Positions 26,230-39,028 of a DNA stretch of 64,000 nt are shown here, piece after piece. Under the pieces are notes generated by a model that ran no database searches, was not told where the DNA came from, and was given only the letters and a program-made list of their open reading frames with translations. Each line of letters begins with the position of its first letter. Position 1 is the first letter of the stretch. The stretch spans positions 47,780,052-47,844,051 of the forward strand of contig JAPXFY010000022.1 in NCBI GenBank assembly GCA_030674185.1. The letters are read 5' to 3'. The position numbers and the translations under genes were made by a program. This DNA is from Monoplex corrugatus (Eukaryota > Mollusca > Gastropoda > Littorinimorpha > Ranellidae).

Positions 26230-27923
26230 AGAATCATCTTTAGTGTGTGTCACAATCATTATTATGTGAGTTGCAATCATTCCACTTTAATGTGTGTTAC
26301 CATCATCTTTAGTGTGTGCCCAGATCATTTTTTGGATGTGCCACATTCATCTTTATTGCCTATCAAAATCACCTTTAGTTTTTGGAGGGGAAGCGTGTAC
26401 CACGTCATCATTAGTGTCAGTCACCATCAACGTCCAGTTACACCATGTGTCATCATCAATTCTACCATGTGTCATCATCATTTCTAGCATGTGTCATCAC
26501 CACTTTTAGTATGTCATTATTACAATCATTGTGAGCCATCATCATCTGTACAATGTGTCATCATCATCTTAAGTATGTGTCATAATCATATCCATCCTGT
26601 GTCATCATCATCTTCAGAGTGTGTCATCATCATCTTTAGCGTCTGTCATCATCAAATTTAACGCCAATTTTTCAGCATCTTTAGCGATGTACCCACACAA
26701 AATATTGCAGATACTTCTCTCCTAATTTTTTTTCTTTTTCTTCGATTTTTCTTATGTGTAGAGTTTATTGATTACATACGTTTGTATGCTGCGTAAGTGT
26801 GTTTTAATATAAATATTTGACACCATAGAAATACTGTTGTTTTTATTGTTTTATTGTTAATATTTTTATTATCATTACTATTATTATTGTTATGATTATT
26901 GTTATTATCGTTATTATTATTATTACAACCATTATCATTATTAATATTATTATCTTTATTATTATTTTATAGTTTCTAGTCAAATATGACAGGGAAAAGG
27001 TTTGAAAAAGAAATGGAAAAAAATATAAGAGTAAAGGAGAGAACGCAAACAGTTCTAAACACCACAGTGGATATCTTATTGGGGAGCATCGGATTTCCTT
27101 CACAACCGAATTTATTGCATTCTAATTTGAAGTTAACTGTCTCCACCCACCAAAGGGGGCACCACCCACAGTTTCTGTAGAAGCAAATGTTATGTTTCAA
27201 GCCTGATAGTAGTCTTTCAAATTAAGACTATCATAACACTGTCACATTCTGAAGAAAACTGGATATAGAGATGAAAAACCCAGCTCTTACTTTTGTGGGT
27301 AACCTCCTTTTACCTAGGAACAATAAGGGCATTGAAATTTGTAGTGAACACATAACAGAATCCATGATAGCTGCCTTCATTGCATTATACACTGTATAGA
27401 TTTGTGGTGAAGACATAACAAAAACCATGTCATCATCATCATCTTTAGTGTGCATCATTACCTTTAATGTGCGTCATCATCATCTTTAATGTGTCACCAT
27501 CCTCTTTAGCTTGTGTCATCATTTTTAATGTTTCATCATCATCATCTTTAACCTGAATTATTACTGTCTGGAGTGTCGTTGTGATCTTTAGCGTGTGTCA
27601 TCGTCATCTCTAGTGTGTTTATCGTCATTTTTTGCAGAGTCATCATTATCAGGACATGTGCCATCATCATCTTGACAGTGTGCCTCTCATTTAACTATGC
27701 TCTCATTGTCTTAGTGTACAGACGTGTGTATAAGCACAGTATATACATGTCAACCCACTTTGCTGCAACTAAAGGGACAAACTACAAAAACGAAGTTAAC
27801 AAAAGAAACGAAAAACAAAAAACAAATCACCACAAAAGACACGTGCATAGGCAACGCAGGGCAAACGTACATGAATCATACAAAATAGTGGGCAAGGAAG
27901 ACATAATGTGCATATGTACTGAC

Positions 27924-28048
27924 CACTGTCTGACAATTGAGGCCAGTGTACTCAGCAGTACAGGTGCAGTTATACGATGATGTACCAACAGGGGTGCACG
28001 TGCCCCCATTCAAGCATGGACGTTGAACGTTGCAGACTTGGTTCTGGT
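27924..28048 (-). pseudogene. EGF exon, type B, copy 4 (one base short)
   Basis: A 125-nt B exon; bases before the donor read ACAGTG|gtcagtac where the nearest sister has ACAGGTG. The lost base shifts the outgoing frame if this donor is used. The 300 bp to its left (27620-27930) carry several more single-base losses relative to sisters, so a local consensus-quality problem is possible. Confidence 0.75.
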
Positions 28049-28890
28049 CTGTTACAGACATTTTTATCATCATCATCATCATTATTATTATTATCATTAT
28101 TATCATTATCATTATTATTATTATTACTATTATTATTTAATTATCATTATCAATATCTTGTTCATGTTCTTGCTGTTCTTGCTCTTGTTCTTGTTCTTAT
28201 TGTTGTTATCAGTATTTCCATTATTATCACTATTTTTATGATTATCATTGTCATAATTATTACTTTATTGTTATTGCTGTTACTGCTATCATTATCATTA
28301 TTATTATCATCATAATCATTATTGTTATTACCATCATCATCATCATCATTTTTTATCACATTTTTAGTAGCAAGAACGTCTGAAGAGAGCTGGCTAGCAG
28401 AAGTCCCTCTGAGGACAAGCCCCCCTTCCCACTTTCACGCAACTGTTTCCACCCTAGACTTACATTCTAAGCTGACCAGGTCGCATCCAGGTCATCAGCA
28501 ACTCTTCTAGATGATATGCTCGCAAGTCTCTAGTCAAATATGACATGAAAAAAGTTAGAAAAAAACAGAAGGAAAAGCATACAGTTTTCGTATCATTTAT
28601 TAATTTCTTCAATTTTATCCTGTACTTGTTTCTTGATATGTATTGGGTTATTGTACGCCACACTTCATTTTTTCCTAAGTTTTGGAGCATTGTACGTCAC
28701 ACGGTACATATTTCCAGTAATGTAGACAATTTACCTTTATGAAAACAGCCAAGAACAATGTGATATCAAGATACGTAGTGAACGCTTCTTCCTCATTTTC
28801 CAAATCTACGTACTACTGGGCATATGTAGCACAGGACATATACAATCATATCTACGAAATATAATTGCATGAAACTCAATCTGTACCCAC

Positions 28891-28995
28891 TTTGTGTTTC
28901 ACAGTAGGTTCCTGTATAGCCCATCTGACACTGGCATGTTCCATTCCAGGTGCAGATGCCGCCATTTTGACACGCCTTGGTGAAACATGAGGTCA
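28891..28995 (-). CDS. EGF exon, type A1, copy 5
   Basis: An intact 105-nt A1 exon. One replacement gives CQMGYTG where others have CQTGYTG; the Gly and Tyr-Thr-Gly of the O-GlcNAc-type consensus are kept. Confidence 0.9.
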
Positions 28996-30538
28996 CTGCC
29001 GTTCAAAAGACACAAAACACAACCATCAGCTATAGTCTATGTCATCATCGTCTTTAGAGTGTGTCATCATCACCTTTAGCATGTGTCATCATCATTTCAG
29101 AGTGTGCCATCATCATGTTTAGTCAGTGTCATTATCATTTTTAGCATTACCATAGTCATCTTTAGCGTGTCATATTTAGCGTGTGTCATCATCATCTTAA
29201 GGGTATATTACCATGTGGTTTCGTGCGTGTCATCATCATCTTCAGCGTCTTTCATCATCATCTTTAGCAGGTGACATCATCATCCCTAGCGTGTCGTCAT
29301 CATCTTCTGACTGTATCATCATCATCTTTAGCGTGTGTCATCATCAACTTTTAGGTCAATTTTTCAGCATCTTTACCGATATACCCAAAAGAAAATACGT
29401 TTTCCAAATACTTCTACTGCTCATTTTTTTTTCTTTTTCTTCTATCTATCTTTTCTTATATGTAGTCTTTTTCGATTGCATGCGTTTGCATATTGCGTGA
29501 GAGTGCTTTGATATGAATCTTTAAGATCTGACACAATAGAAATACTGTTATTCATATTTCTTTTATTGTTATTATTATTGTTGCTATTATCATTATTATT
29601 ACTATCATTGTTATCATTATCATGATTATTACTATTGTTATTTTTGTTGTTATTATCATTGTTATTACGATTACAATCATTGTTATTATTATTATTATCA
29701 TTATTATCTTTATTATATAATCAAATAGTTTCTAGTCAAATATGACACGAAAAAGGATTGAAAAAGAAATGCAAACAAATCTAAGACTAAAGGAGAAAAC
29801 ACAAACAGATGCTACAGTGGACAGCCTACTGGGAACATCAGATTTCCTTTAGAACCGAATAAATTGCATTCTAAATTGAAGTTTACTGTCTCCGCCTATC
29901 AAAGATGAAACCACCCACAAGTATTTTTTTTGTAGAAGCAAATGTTATATTTCAAGTCTTATTGTAGTCCTCCAAATGAAGACTGTCATAACACTGTCAC
30001 ATTCTGAAGGACACTGGATATAGAGAAGAGGAACCCAGCTCTTACTTTTGTGAGTAACCTCCTTTTAGTTAGGAACAATAATGGCGTTGAAATCATGATA
30101 GCTGTCTTCGTCGTCTTATACTCTGTATTGATTTGATAGTGAAGACATAACAGAAACCATGTCATCAACATCGTCTTTAGTATGCGTCATCGTCTGTAAT
30201 GTGTCATACTCCAGAATTGTACGCAATAGTGTATATTGTTATTTATTAATTTCTTCAATTTTGGCCTGTACATGTTTCTTGTTATGTATTAAATTATGCA
30301 TGTCAAAGTCTTCATATTTTTCTTAGTATGTATTGGAGCATTGTACGTCAGAATATACATATTTCCCCATTGTAGACAATCGCCATTATGAAAACAGCCA
30401 AGTACAATGTGACATCAAGATAGGCAGTGAACGCTTCTTCTCATTTACCAAATCTACGTACTACTGGGCATATTTAGCACAGCATATATACAATCATGTC
30501 CACGAAATACAATTACATGAAACTAAATCTATACTCAC

Positions 30539-30643
30539 TTTGTGTTTCACAGTAGGTTCCTGTATAGCCCGTCTGACACTGGCAATTGCCATTCCAGGAA
30601 CAGGTGCCGCCATTTTGACACCCCTTGGAGAAACATGAGTTCA
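30539..30643 (-). CDS. EGF exon, type A2, copy 5
   Basis: A 105-nt intact A2 exon with several replacements near the start (NSCFSKGC) and NGNC in place of NGKC. Donor gtgagtat is present. It is the most diverged intact A2 copy. Confidence 0.88.
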
Positions 30644-30931
30644 CTGCCGTTCAAAAGACACAAAACACAACCACCAGCTTCAGTCTATGCCATCATCATC
30701 TTTAACGTGTACCATCATCACCTTTATCATCAGTTATCTTCATCTTTAGTCTTGTGTCATTATCATTTTAGCGAGTGTCATCATAACATTTAGAATGTTC
30801 TGTCATCACGTTTAATGAGTGTCATTATCATTATTAGCATGTGTCATAGTCATCCCTAGCGTGTGTCATGTTTGGCAAGTGACATCATTTTAGGGTGTAG
30901 AATCATTTGCAGTTTCTGTCTCAGCCATCTT

Positions 30932-30934
<3 letters not shown>

Positions 30935-31003
<69 letters not shown>

Positions 31004-31059
31004 TGAGAGAGAGAGAGAGAGGTGTGTGTGTTGTGCGCATGCGCACATGTCTGTGTGTG
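30935..31059. repeat. (TG)n/(GA)n microsatellite
   Basis: Seventh TG tract, with an inserted (GA)8 run near 31006-31021 that the sisters lack. Confidence 0.95.
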
Positions 31060-32770
31060 TCAGAATCATCTTTAGTGTGTATCACAATCATTATTATGTG
31101 AGTTGCAATCATTCCACTTTAATGTGTGTTACCATCATCTTTAGTGTGTGCCCAGATCATTTTTTGGATGTGCCACATTCATCTTTATTGCCTATCAAAA
31201 TCACCTTTAGTTTTTGGAGGGGAAGCGTGTACCACGTCATCATTAGTGTCAGTCACCATCAACGTCCAGTTACACCATGTGTCATCATCAATTCTACCAT
31301 GTGTCATCATCAATTCTAGCATGTGTCATCACCACTTTTAGTATGTGTCATTATTACAATTATTGTGAGCCATCATCATCTGTACAATGTGTCATCATCA
31401 TCTTAAGTATGTGTCATAATCATATCCATCCTGTGTCATCATCATCTTCAGAGTGTGTCATCATCATCTTTAGCGTCTGTCATCATCAAATTTAACGCCA
31501 ATTTTTCAGCATCTTTAGCGATGTACCCACACAACATATTGCAGATACTTCTCTCCCTAATTTTTTTTCTTTTTCTTCGATTTTTCTTATGTGTAGAGTT
31601 TATTGATTACATACGTTTGTATGCTGCGTAAGTGTGTTTTAATATAAATATTTGACACTATAGAAATACTGTTGTTATTGTTTTATTGTTAATATTTTTA
31701 TTATCATTACTATTATTATTGTTATGATTATTGTTATCATTATTATTATTATTACAATCATTATTATCATTATTACTATTATTATCTTTATTATTATTTT
31801 ATAGTTTCTAGTCAAATATGACAGGGAAAAGGTTTGAAAAAGAAATGGAAAAAATATAAGAGTAAAGGAGAGAACGCAAACAGATCTAAACACCACAGTG
31901 GATATCCTGTTGGGAGCATCAGATTTCGTTCACAACCGAATTTATTGCATTCTAATTTGAAGTTAACTGTCTCCACCCACCAAAGGGGGCACCACCCACA
32001 GTTTTTGTAGAAGCAAATGTTATAGTTCAAGCCTGATAGTAGTCCTTCAAATTAAGACTATTATAACACTGTCACATTCTGAAGAAAACTGGATATCGAG
32101 ATGAAAAACCCAGCTCTTACTTTTGTGGGTAACCTCCTTTTACCTAGGAACAATAATGGCGTTGAAATTTGTAGTGAAGACATAAGAGAATCCATGATGG
32201 TTGCCTTCATTGCGATATACACTGTATAGATTTGTAGTGAAGACATAACAAAAACCATGTCATCATCATCATCTTTAGTGTGCATCATTACCTTTCATGT
32301 GTGTTATCATCATCTTCAATGTGTCACCATCCTCTTTAGCTTATGTCATCATTTTAATCTTTCATCATCATCATCATCTTTAGCCTGAATTATTACTGTC
32401 TGGAGTGTGTCGTCGTGATCTTTAGCGTGTGTCATCGTCATCTCTGGTGTGTTTTCGTCATTTTTTGCAGAGTCATCATCATCAGGACATGTGCCATCAT
32501 CATTTTGACAGTGTGCCGTTCTCGTATTTAGCATATGCTCTCATTGTCGTAAGTGTACAGACGCGTGTATAAGCACAGTAATATACATGTCAACCCACTT
32601 TGCTGCAACTAAAGGGACAAACTACAAAATACGGAATGTTAACAAATAAAGAAACGAAAAACAAGAAACAAATCACCACAAAAGACACGTGCATAGGCAA
32701 CTGCAGGGCAAACGTACATGAATCATACAAAATAGTGGGCAAGGAAGACATAATGTGCATATGTACTGAC

Positions 32771-32896
32771 CAGCTGTCTGACAATTGAGGCCAGTGTACT
32801 CAGCAGTACAGGTGCAGTTATACGACGATGTACCAACAGGGGTGCATGTGCCTCCATTCAAGCATGGACGTTGGACGTTGCAGACCTGGTTCTGGT
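32771..32896 (-). CDS. EGF exon, type B, copy 5
   Basis: A 126-nt intact B exon. It differs from copy 2 (4130) at six positions, every one a silent third-codon change: GCA/GCT, TCA/TCG, ACG/ACA, GGG/GGA, GTT/GTC and CAA/CAG. The flanking introns are much more diverged, including a triplet tract with GTC units. This pattern suggests selection on the protein. Confidence 0.9.
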
Positions 32897-33980
32897 CTGT
32901 TACAGACATTTTTATTATTATCATCATCATCATCATCATCGTCGTCGTCATCGTCGTCGTCATCGTCATCATCATTATTGTTATTATTATTACTTATTTT
33001 TATTATTATCATTATTATTGTTTTTGTTGTTGTTTTCTTCTTCTTCTTGTTATTATTAATATTACTATAATTATTAGTAATGTTACTATAATTATCATTA
33101 TCATAATCATTACTTTTATCGTTATTGCTATTACTATTATCATTATTATCGTTATATCATTATATTATCATCATCATCATAATCATCATCATTTTTATCA
33201 TATTAGTAGAAAGACAGTCTGAGGAGAGCTGGATAGCAGAAGGCCCTCTGAGGAGAAGCCCCCCTTCATGCTTTCAACTGTTTCCACCCTAGACTTACAT
33301 TCTAAGGTGACCACGTCGCTTCAGCATCTTGACCGTGTGTCATCATAATTTTAACATAATTTGTCACCAACGTTTGTGATATATCCACAACTCTTCTAAA
33401 TGATATGCTCACAAGTCTCTAGTCACATATGACATGAAAAATAGTTAGAAAAAAAAACGAAAAAAGAACCCTGAGGCTCTACGGGAGATTGTAAACAGAT
33501 CGAAACTCCACTGTCTGATGTTGACAATTTTCTTGTATATTTTCTCTCCTATAACTTTGTTTTGTGTATATCATACTGTACATCATGTTTGTTCTATGTT
33601 GATTCTTTCTATCTCCTAGTCTACACTTATTTTGTGGCTATGTACCAAAGAATTGTACGTCATAGTGTACACTTTTCCTGTTATTTAGTGATTTCTTCAA
33701 TTTTATCCTGTACAAGTTTCTTGTTATGTATTGAATTATTGTCCATCATAGTCTTCATTTTTCCCCAGTATGTACTGGAGCATTGTACTTATAGTTTACA
33801 TATTCATCACTGATGTAGACAATCAACCATTATGAAAACAGCCAAGAACAATGTGATATTGAGATAGGCAGAGAAAGCTTCCTCATTTTGGAAATCTACG
33901 TATCATTGGGCATATGTGGAACAGCACATATACAATTATAAAATGGAAATACAATTACATGAAACTAAATCTGTACTCAC

Positions 33981-34084
33981 TTTGTGTTTCACAATAGGTT
34001 CCTGTAAAGCCAGTCTGACACTGGCATTGCCATTCCAAGAGCAGGTGCCGCCATTTTGACACGGCTTGTTGAAACATGAAGTCA
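33981..34084 (-). pseudogene. EGF exon, type A3-like, one base short
   Basis: A 104-nt exon with donor gtgagtac. Between the third and fourth cysteines, TGGCAATGCC replaces TGGCAAATGCC, a one-base deletion in an A run that breaks the frame internally. It also has FNKPC in place of FTKPC. It is either a decayed exon or a homopolymer sequencing error. Confidence 0.75.
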
Positions 34085-35240
34085 CTGCCGTTCAAAAGAC
34101 ACAAAACACAAACTTCAGCTTTAGTCTATGCTTCATCATCATCATAAGGGTGTGCCATTATCTTCTTTAGCGTGTGTCATCATCGCCATTAGGGTGTGTC
34201 ATCATCACATTTAGTAAGTGTCATCATTTTTAGCATTTCATAGTCATCTATAGCGTGCGTCATGTTTAGCATGTGTCATCACCATCTTTAGGGTGTATCA
34301 TCATATGTTGTTTGTGTCTCAAAATCATCTTTAGTTTGTATCAACATCATCTTCAGTGTGTGCCATGATCATTTTTACGATGTGCCACATTCATCTTCAG
34401 TGTCTATTACAATCATCTTCTGTATGTTTTTGTTTGGGTGGGGTGGGAGGTGTGTCACATCATCATCAGTGTCAGTCATCATCAACGTCTTCTTACAGTA
34501 TGAGTCATCATCAATTCTCGTATGTCATTATCATTTTTAGTGTGTATCATTATCACCCTTATTGTGTGTCATCATCATCTTTACTACATGTCATCATCAT
34601 CTTTAGCATGGTCGTAATAACACTTATCCTATCATCATCATCTTTAGCATGTGTCATATGTGTCATCATCTTTAACATGTATCACCATTATGCATTATCG
34701 TATGTCATTATCATCTTTTGCGTGTGTCATTATCAATCTGAACGGAATTTGTCGTCAACTTCTGTGATATATCCACAACTTTTTTAAATGATATGCTTAC
34801 AAGTCTCAAGTCTCTAGTCAAATGTGACATGAAAAGGTTAGAAGAAAAAAAGAACCGTAAGGCTACGGGGGAGATTGTAAACAGCTCAAAACTCTGCTGT
34901 GTGGTGTTGACAATTTTCTTGGATATTTTCTTCCCTCGTTGCTATGTTTTGTATTGTACTGTACATTATGTTTGTTCTGTGTTGATTCTTTCTACCTCCT
35001 AGTCTACACTTGTTTTGCTGCTATGTACCAAAGAACTGTACGTCATAGTGTACACTTTTCATGTTATTGAGTGATTTCTTCAATTTTATTCTGTACAAGT
35101 TTCTTGTTATGTATTGAATCAACATACGTCGTATTGTTCCTTTTTTCTCAGGTGCATTTGAGCATCCTACGTCAAGTGTACGTATTTCCAGTAATGGAGA
35201 CAATCAGTCATCACAAAAAGAGCCTAGAACAATGTGATAA

Positions 35241-35632
35241 CAAGATAGGCAGTGAACGCTTCACCCCTATTTGTGCAAATCACCATACAACTGTGCATAC
35301 GTAGAAACAAGATAGGCAGTGAACGCTTCACCCCTATTGTGCAAATCACCATACAACTGTGCATACGTAGAAACAAGATAGGCAGTGAACGCTTCACCCC
35401 TACTGTGCAAATCACCATACAACTGTGCATACGTAGAAACAAGATAGGCAGTGAACGCTTCACCCCTATTGTGCAAATCACCATACAACTGTGCATACGT
35501 AGAAACAAGATAGGCAGTGAACGCTTCACCCCTATTGTGCAAATCACCATACAACTGTGCATACGTAGAAATAAGATAGGCAGTGAACGCTTCACCCCTA
35601 TTGCAAATCACCATACAACTGTGCATAAGTAG
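35241..35632. repeat. 66-bp tandem repeat, 6 copies
   Basis: The unit contains caagataggcagtgaacgc and aaatcaccatacaactgtgc. Starts are at 35241, 35308, 35374, 35440, 35506 and 35572; the first spacing is 67, the rest 66. Copies differ by only a few bases. The core is the ordinary intron sequence found beside other A exons (ataggcagtgaacgcttc), amplified here just 3' of an EGF exon. Since 66 is divisible by three, open frames run through it on both strands; I regard them as artefacts. Confidence 0.95.
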
Positions 35633-35690
35633 AACAACATACAATCACATCCTCGAAATGTTTTTACATGAAACTCAAATCTGCACTCAC

Positions 35691-35792
35691 TCTGTGTTTC
35701 ACAGTAGGTTCCTGTAAAGCCAGTTTGACACTGGCATGTGCCATTCGGGGAGCAGGTGCCATTTTGACACGGCTTGATGAAACATGAGGTCA
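35691..35792 (-). CDS. EGF exon, type A3, first of the array
   Basis: A 102-nt exon, phase 1 to 1, donor gtgagtgc. It reads SCFIKPCQNGTC and SPNGTCQCQTGFTGTYC. One glycine between the second and third cysteines has been lost in frame, giving C-x4-C in place of C-x5-C. Two NGT sequons are present. It is the most 5' exon of the repeated array and joins in phase to the EGF exon at 38292. Confidence 0.88.
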
Positions 35793-36039
35793 CTGCTGTT
35801 CGTAAGACACAAAACACATCCATCATCTTTTGTCTATGTCAATCATCATCTTTTGCGTGTCTCGGCATCACTTTTATCGTTTGTCGTCATCATCTTCAGC
35901 GTTTGTTATCATCATCTTTAGCGTAGGTCATCAGTGTGTATCATCATCACGTTTAGTATCATTATCATTTTAATGTGTCATAGTCATCTTAAACGTGTGT
36001 CATGTTTAGCGTGTGTCATCATCATCTTTATGGTGTATC

Positions 36040-37150
36040 TGTTACAGAAGTCGGTTTATGAGTGACTGACAGAAAGAGAATGAAAGACAGAAGACTAGAA
36101 GTATAATGTAAACTGTGTGTGTGTGTAGGTGCGTGTTCTAGGTGTTTTCCCCAATCACACACAACCATCCATATCCATGCAGTCACTACATCCACCTCTG
36201 CAAACAAGACAGCAGATTGACAATCTTGGACTTAGCGGGCAAAGACCAATGAACACATAATACATATCAATCCAATCACATTTCACAATGTTCAACATTA
36301 ATAGAACAGTAAGCGATATTTCAATATTTTATATCCAATGAGGAACCCTCAGTTCATCTCTATTCAGCCGGATCAACAAACACAAGAAAATAAAGAGATA
36401 AATGTTCAACATCCACCGTGCAATGGAAGACAGGTAATCAATTATTCAGTTCAGCCATCCTTCCTTCCCAAACAGTCCCCTCACAAGGAATCCTTCACTG
36501 CACAAACACTTCCTGGACAGCTCTCACAATTTAAGTCCACGGCATCGATATCCTTGTTCTGCCTTCAGTTCATCAATGTACATAAACATGTGTTTCTTCC
36601 GACGACACAATTTCCCCTGTTGCACAGAGGATTTCAGTTTATCTTCATTTTCTCACAGTAACTTACTGTGTAAATAGTTTAAAAAACGCTTTCAGTTAAC
36701 TAACTTTCCGTTACCACAAATCCCAGGGAGCAGGACGAAATCACATGGGCGTCATTAACCGGACACGCTCAGGTACACAGTAGAGTCCTAACAGCTTAGG
36801 ACCAGGGGCTGGATCACCCCTCAAACGGACTTTTATACAGATGTGGCTCTCTCGTGAACCAAAGAGACCAGACAGCTCCCCAAGTCTCAAGCCCGCACAG
36901 TTACCCGCATTCGTTATTACATCTTTTTATTTTCGTCATGACAATGACGTTCAGAAGAATGCCGTCATCAATGACGTGCCAGCGAAAGAACAAGGTGATC
37001 ATTCCACAATTCAGACAAGAGACTAGCAGGGCTGAGTTATACATGGCTATAGACCTATTCTATTATATACTGGAAAATAGAATATAGAATGAACCAAAAC
37101 ACCTTCTTACCGTAAAACAATGTGAAAACGATAACGGCACATTTGTCACA
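36040..37150 (-). mobile_element. LTR of a retrotransposon (minus orientation)
   Basis: In minus orientation the 1111-bp block begins TGTGACAAATG and ends TTCTGTAACA, giving TG..CA ends. It interrupts the minisatellite after gtgtatc. A purine-rich tract (agaaggggggtag, 37151-37163 read in reverse) directly precedes it, as a polypurine tract does before a 3' LTR. No second LTR was found, so this is a 3' LTR with little internal sequence. Open frames inside it are not supported as genes. Confidence 0.7.
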
Positions 37151-37330
37151 CTACCCCCCTTCTACGGAAAAGACAATGACCGAATTGTTTTGAGAGGACA
37201 CTTACGGAACCAAATTTGATCAACTAAGGATCGCGAGAGCAGATCTGCCAAGACGTTCGACGTGCCAGAAATGGGGCGAACCTCTAAAGAGAACAATTAT
37301 TTTAAATAAATCTCAGTTCTTCCATACAAT
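37151..37330 (-). pseudogene. LTR-retrotransposon pol tail (RNase H end)
   Basis: Immediately upstream of the polypurine tract, the minus strand reads SLEVRPISGT then SNVLADLLSR, followed by about 20 codons and a stop. The N-V-x-A-D-x-L-S-R stretch is the usual end of the RNase H domain in Ty3/gypsy-like pol. In Ty3/gypsy an integrase would follow, whereas here the LTR does, so the integrase is either deleted or placed upstream. The fragment is short and a stop lies just 5' of it. Confidence 0.5.
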
Positions 37331-37641
37331 GTCTGACTCAGGTTTGAAGTCAGTGTTTGGTAGCATCACACAAAGTTGCTGATCAAATACAAGCTAATCT
37401 GACTCCTACCAGCGGCTGGAATTGGTGTAGAGCGGTAAGATACAAGTGCAAATAATAGATCTTCCTGTCCACGTACTTTCTCTGCTGTTCGTACTGTTAT
37501 TTCTGTTTCCCCATGGTTTTTAGTACAACACGGGTTGCTTCAGCAAATTTCTGGAAGCATTCTGCAGTAAATCATCTGCTATTGTCTGTTGCCAATACGT
37601 CTGGTACATCTACACAATTAAAAATATCTCTCTCATTCTCT

Positions 37642-37672
<31 letters not shown>

Positions 37673-37773
37673 CCTCTCTCCCCGTATACATACATATATA
37701 CATACACATACACGTTGGGAATATTTTACGTCGGCTTGTTGTCTTTTTCTTCACATGCTGCTTCTCTATGAAT

Positions 37774-37825
<52 letters not shown>

Positions 37826-37886
37826 GTATGTATGTATGTATATATAATACATAAAATAATATATATCCCTTTTTTTTTATATAATA

Positions 37887-37919
<33 letters not shown>

Positions 37920-38291
37920 ATATGCGTAGGATAAAAAACAATGTCTGTCAGATTATGACTAGCAGATCTAGGTGGCTCTCAGTAGAGAAAAAGAATACTC
38001 AACCCATTTGATATCTTGCAGTATCTTACTGTCTTTTGTGTTAACATCAGCAGATTAGCAACGGCTGATATATCATGTGGCCTATGTGCAAGTATAGTGA
38101 ATAGAAAGCTTCATCTTATTTTAGGGTTAGGAAAGATAAAGCAGCAAAGAGAAGGAGATTGGCAATGTCCTCATAATTTGACACTACATACCTCTTCCCA
38201 GGAAAAATCGAGGTTTTTATCATATCACCGCTCATACCAACCAGTTAGAGATTATGGAACTATCTGTAACCTTTAATAGTTGTATACTAAC
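37331..38291. other. Intron with CT and (TA)n tracts
   Basis: No gene seen. Contains a C/CT run at 37640-37680, (TA)n at 37767-37820 and a second AT palindrome-rich stretch at 37850-37925. The right-hand part is ordinary non-repeated intron sequence. Confidence 0.6.
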
Positions 38292-38414
38292 TTGAAATCT
38301 GACAGTTGGTGCCAGAGAATCCAGAACGACAGTTGCATTTGTAGCCGTAGATACCTCCAACTTGGCACTGTCCACCATTCTGACATGGGGATGGATTACA
38401 TACAGTTTTCTGAC
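38292..38414 (-). CDS. EGF exon 5 (second EGF domain)
   Basis: A 123-nt exon encoding one EGF domain with spacing C-x4-C-x5-C-x9-C-x1-C-x8-C; key stretches are VCNPSPCQNGGQC, GGIYGYKCNC and RSGFSGTNC. The acceptor actttctgcag has a good pyrimidine tract; the donor is gttagtat. Phase 1 to 1. CRSGFSG fits the O-GlcNAc-type consensus. The sequence is unlike the A or B exons and occurs once in the window. Confidence 0.92.
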
Positions 38415-39028
38415 CTGCAGAAAGTAATGCATCAAGTTTTTAGTGTGTTGTGTGTGGGCTAGTGGTTAATATGCCTGACTACAGTGCGACTGGTTCTGCT
38501 TTTGAGTGCTGGTCTGATGGGGATTTTTCTCTCCCTCAACCCCCCTCCCTATCCCCTGTCCCCAGTGGTATGGGTGTTAGTCTTTTGAAAATAACACTGA
38601 ATCCAGGTTCCATGTGTAGCGTAACATTTTTGCGCACGTCAAAAGTTTCAAGGCAACAAGAGAGTTGTCTGGCGCTAAATTTTGTAGAAAAATGCTAATT
38701 CTGTTGATGAAAAAAGATTCACACATGAAAGGAAAAAAAAAAGGCTGACATAATTATAACAAACTGAGTGGATCCATCCCATGTTGACATGTTTTACCCT
38801 GGGACAGCAACCACATTTTATGCAAACATTTCTCTTTTTGAGGGGAAAACATGAACATGAATATGAATATGAATGTATATTTAACAGTCGGCCATCATTC
38901 TCGTTTCATGTCGTCTATTCATCTGATGTTTCTTCAAGAACACATTGATCTTTAGACGTACACAATCCAATTTCTCTTTTTAACCTTTTTTTTATATAAA
39001 GAGGGAGGTCGTTATAGAATCTAGAGAC
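38415..39028. other. Intron, no feature seen
   Basis: Apparently single-copy intron sequence between the two unique EGF exons. I see no coding or structured feature. Confidence 0.6.

Noticed and set aside
35224..35644. 66-bp repeats as a coding repeat or CRISPR-like array
   Set aside because: There are no spacers; the repeat unit fills the period and derives from intron sequence beside A exons. Open frames on both strands come from the period being divisible by three.
36338..36661. 107-codon plus-strand frame inside the LTR
   Set aside because: Antisense within an LTR, with no domain. LTRs often hold chance frames.
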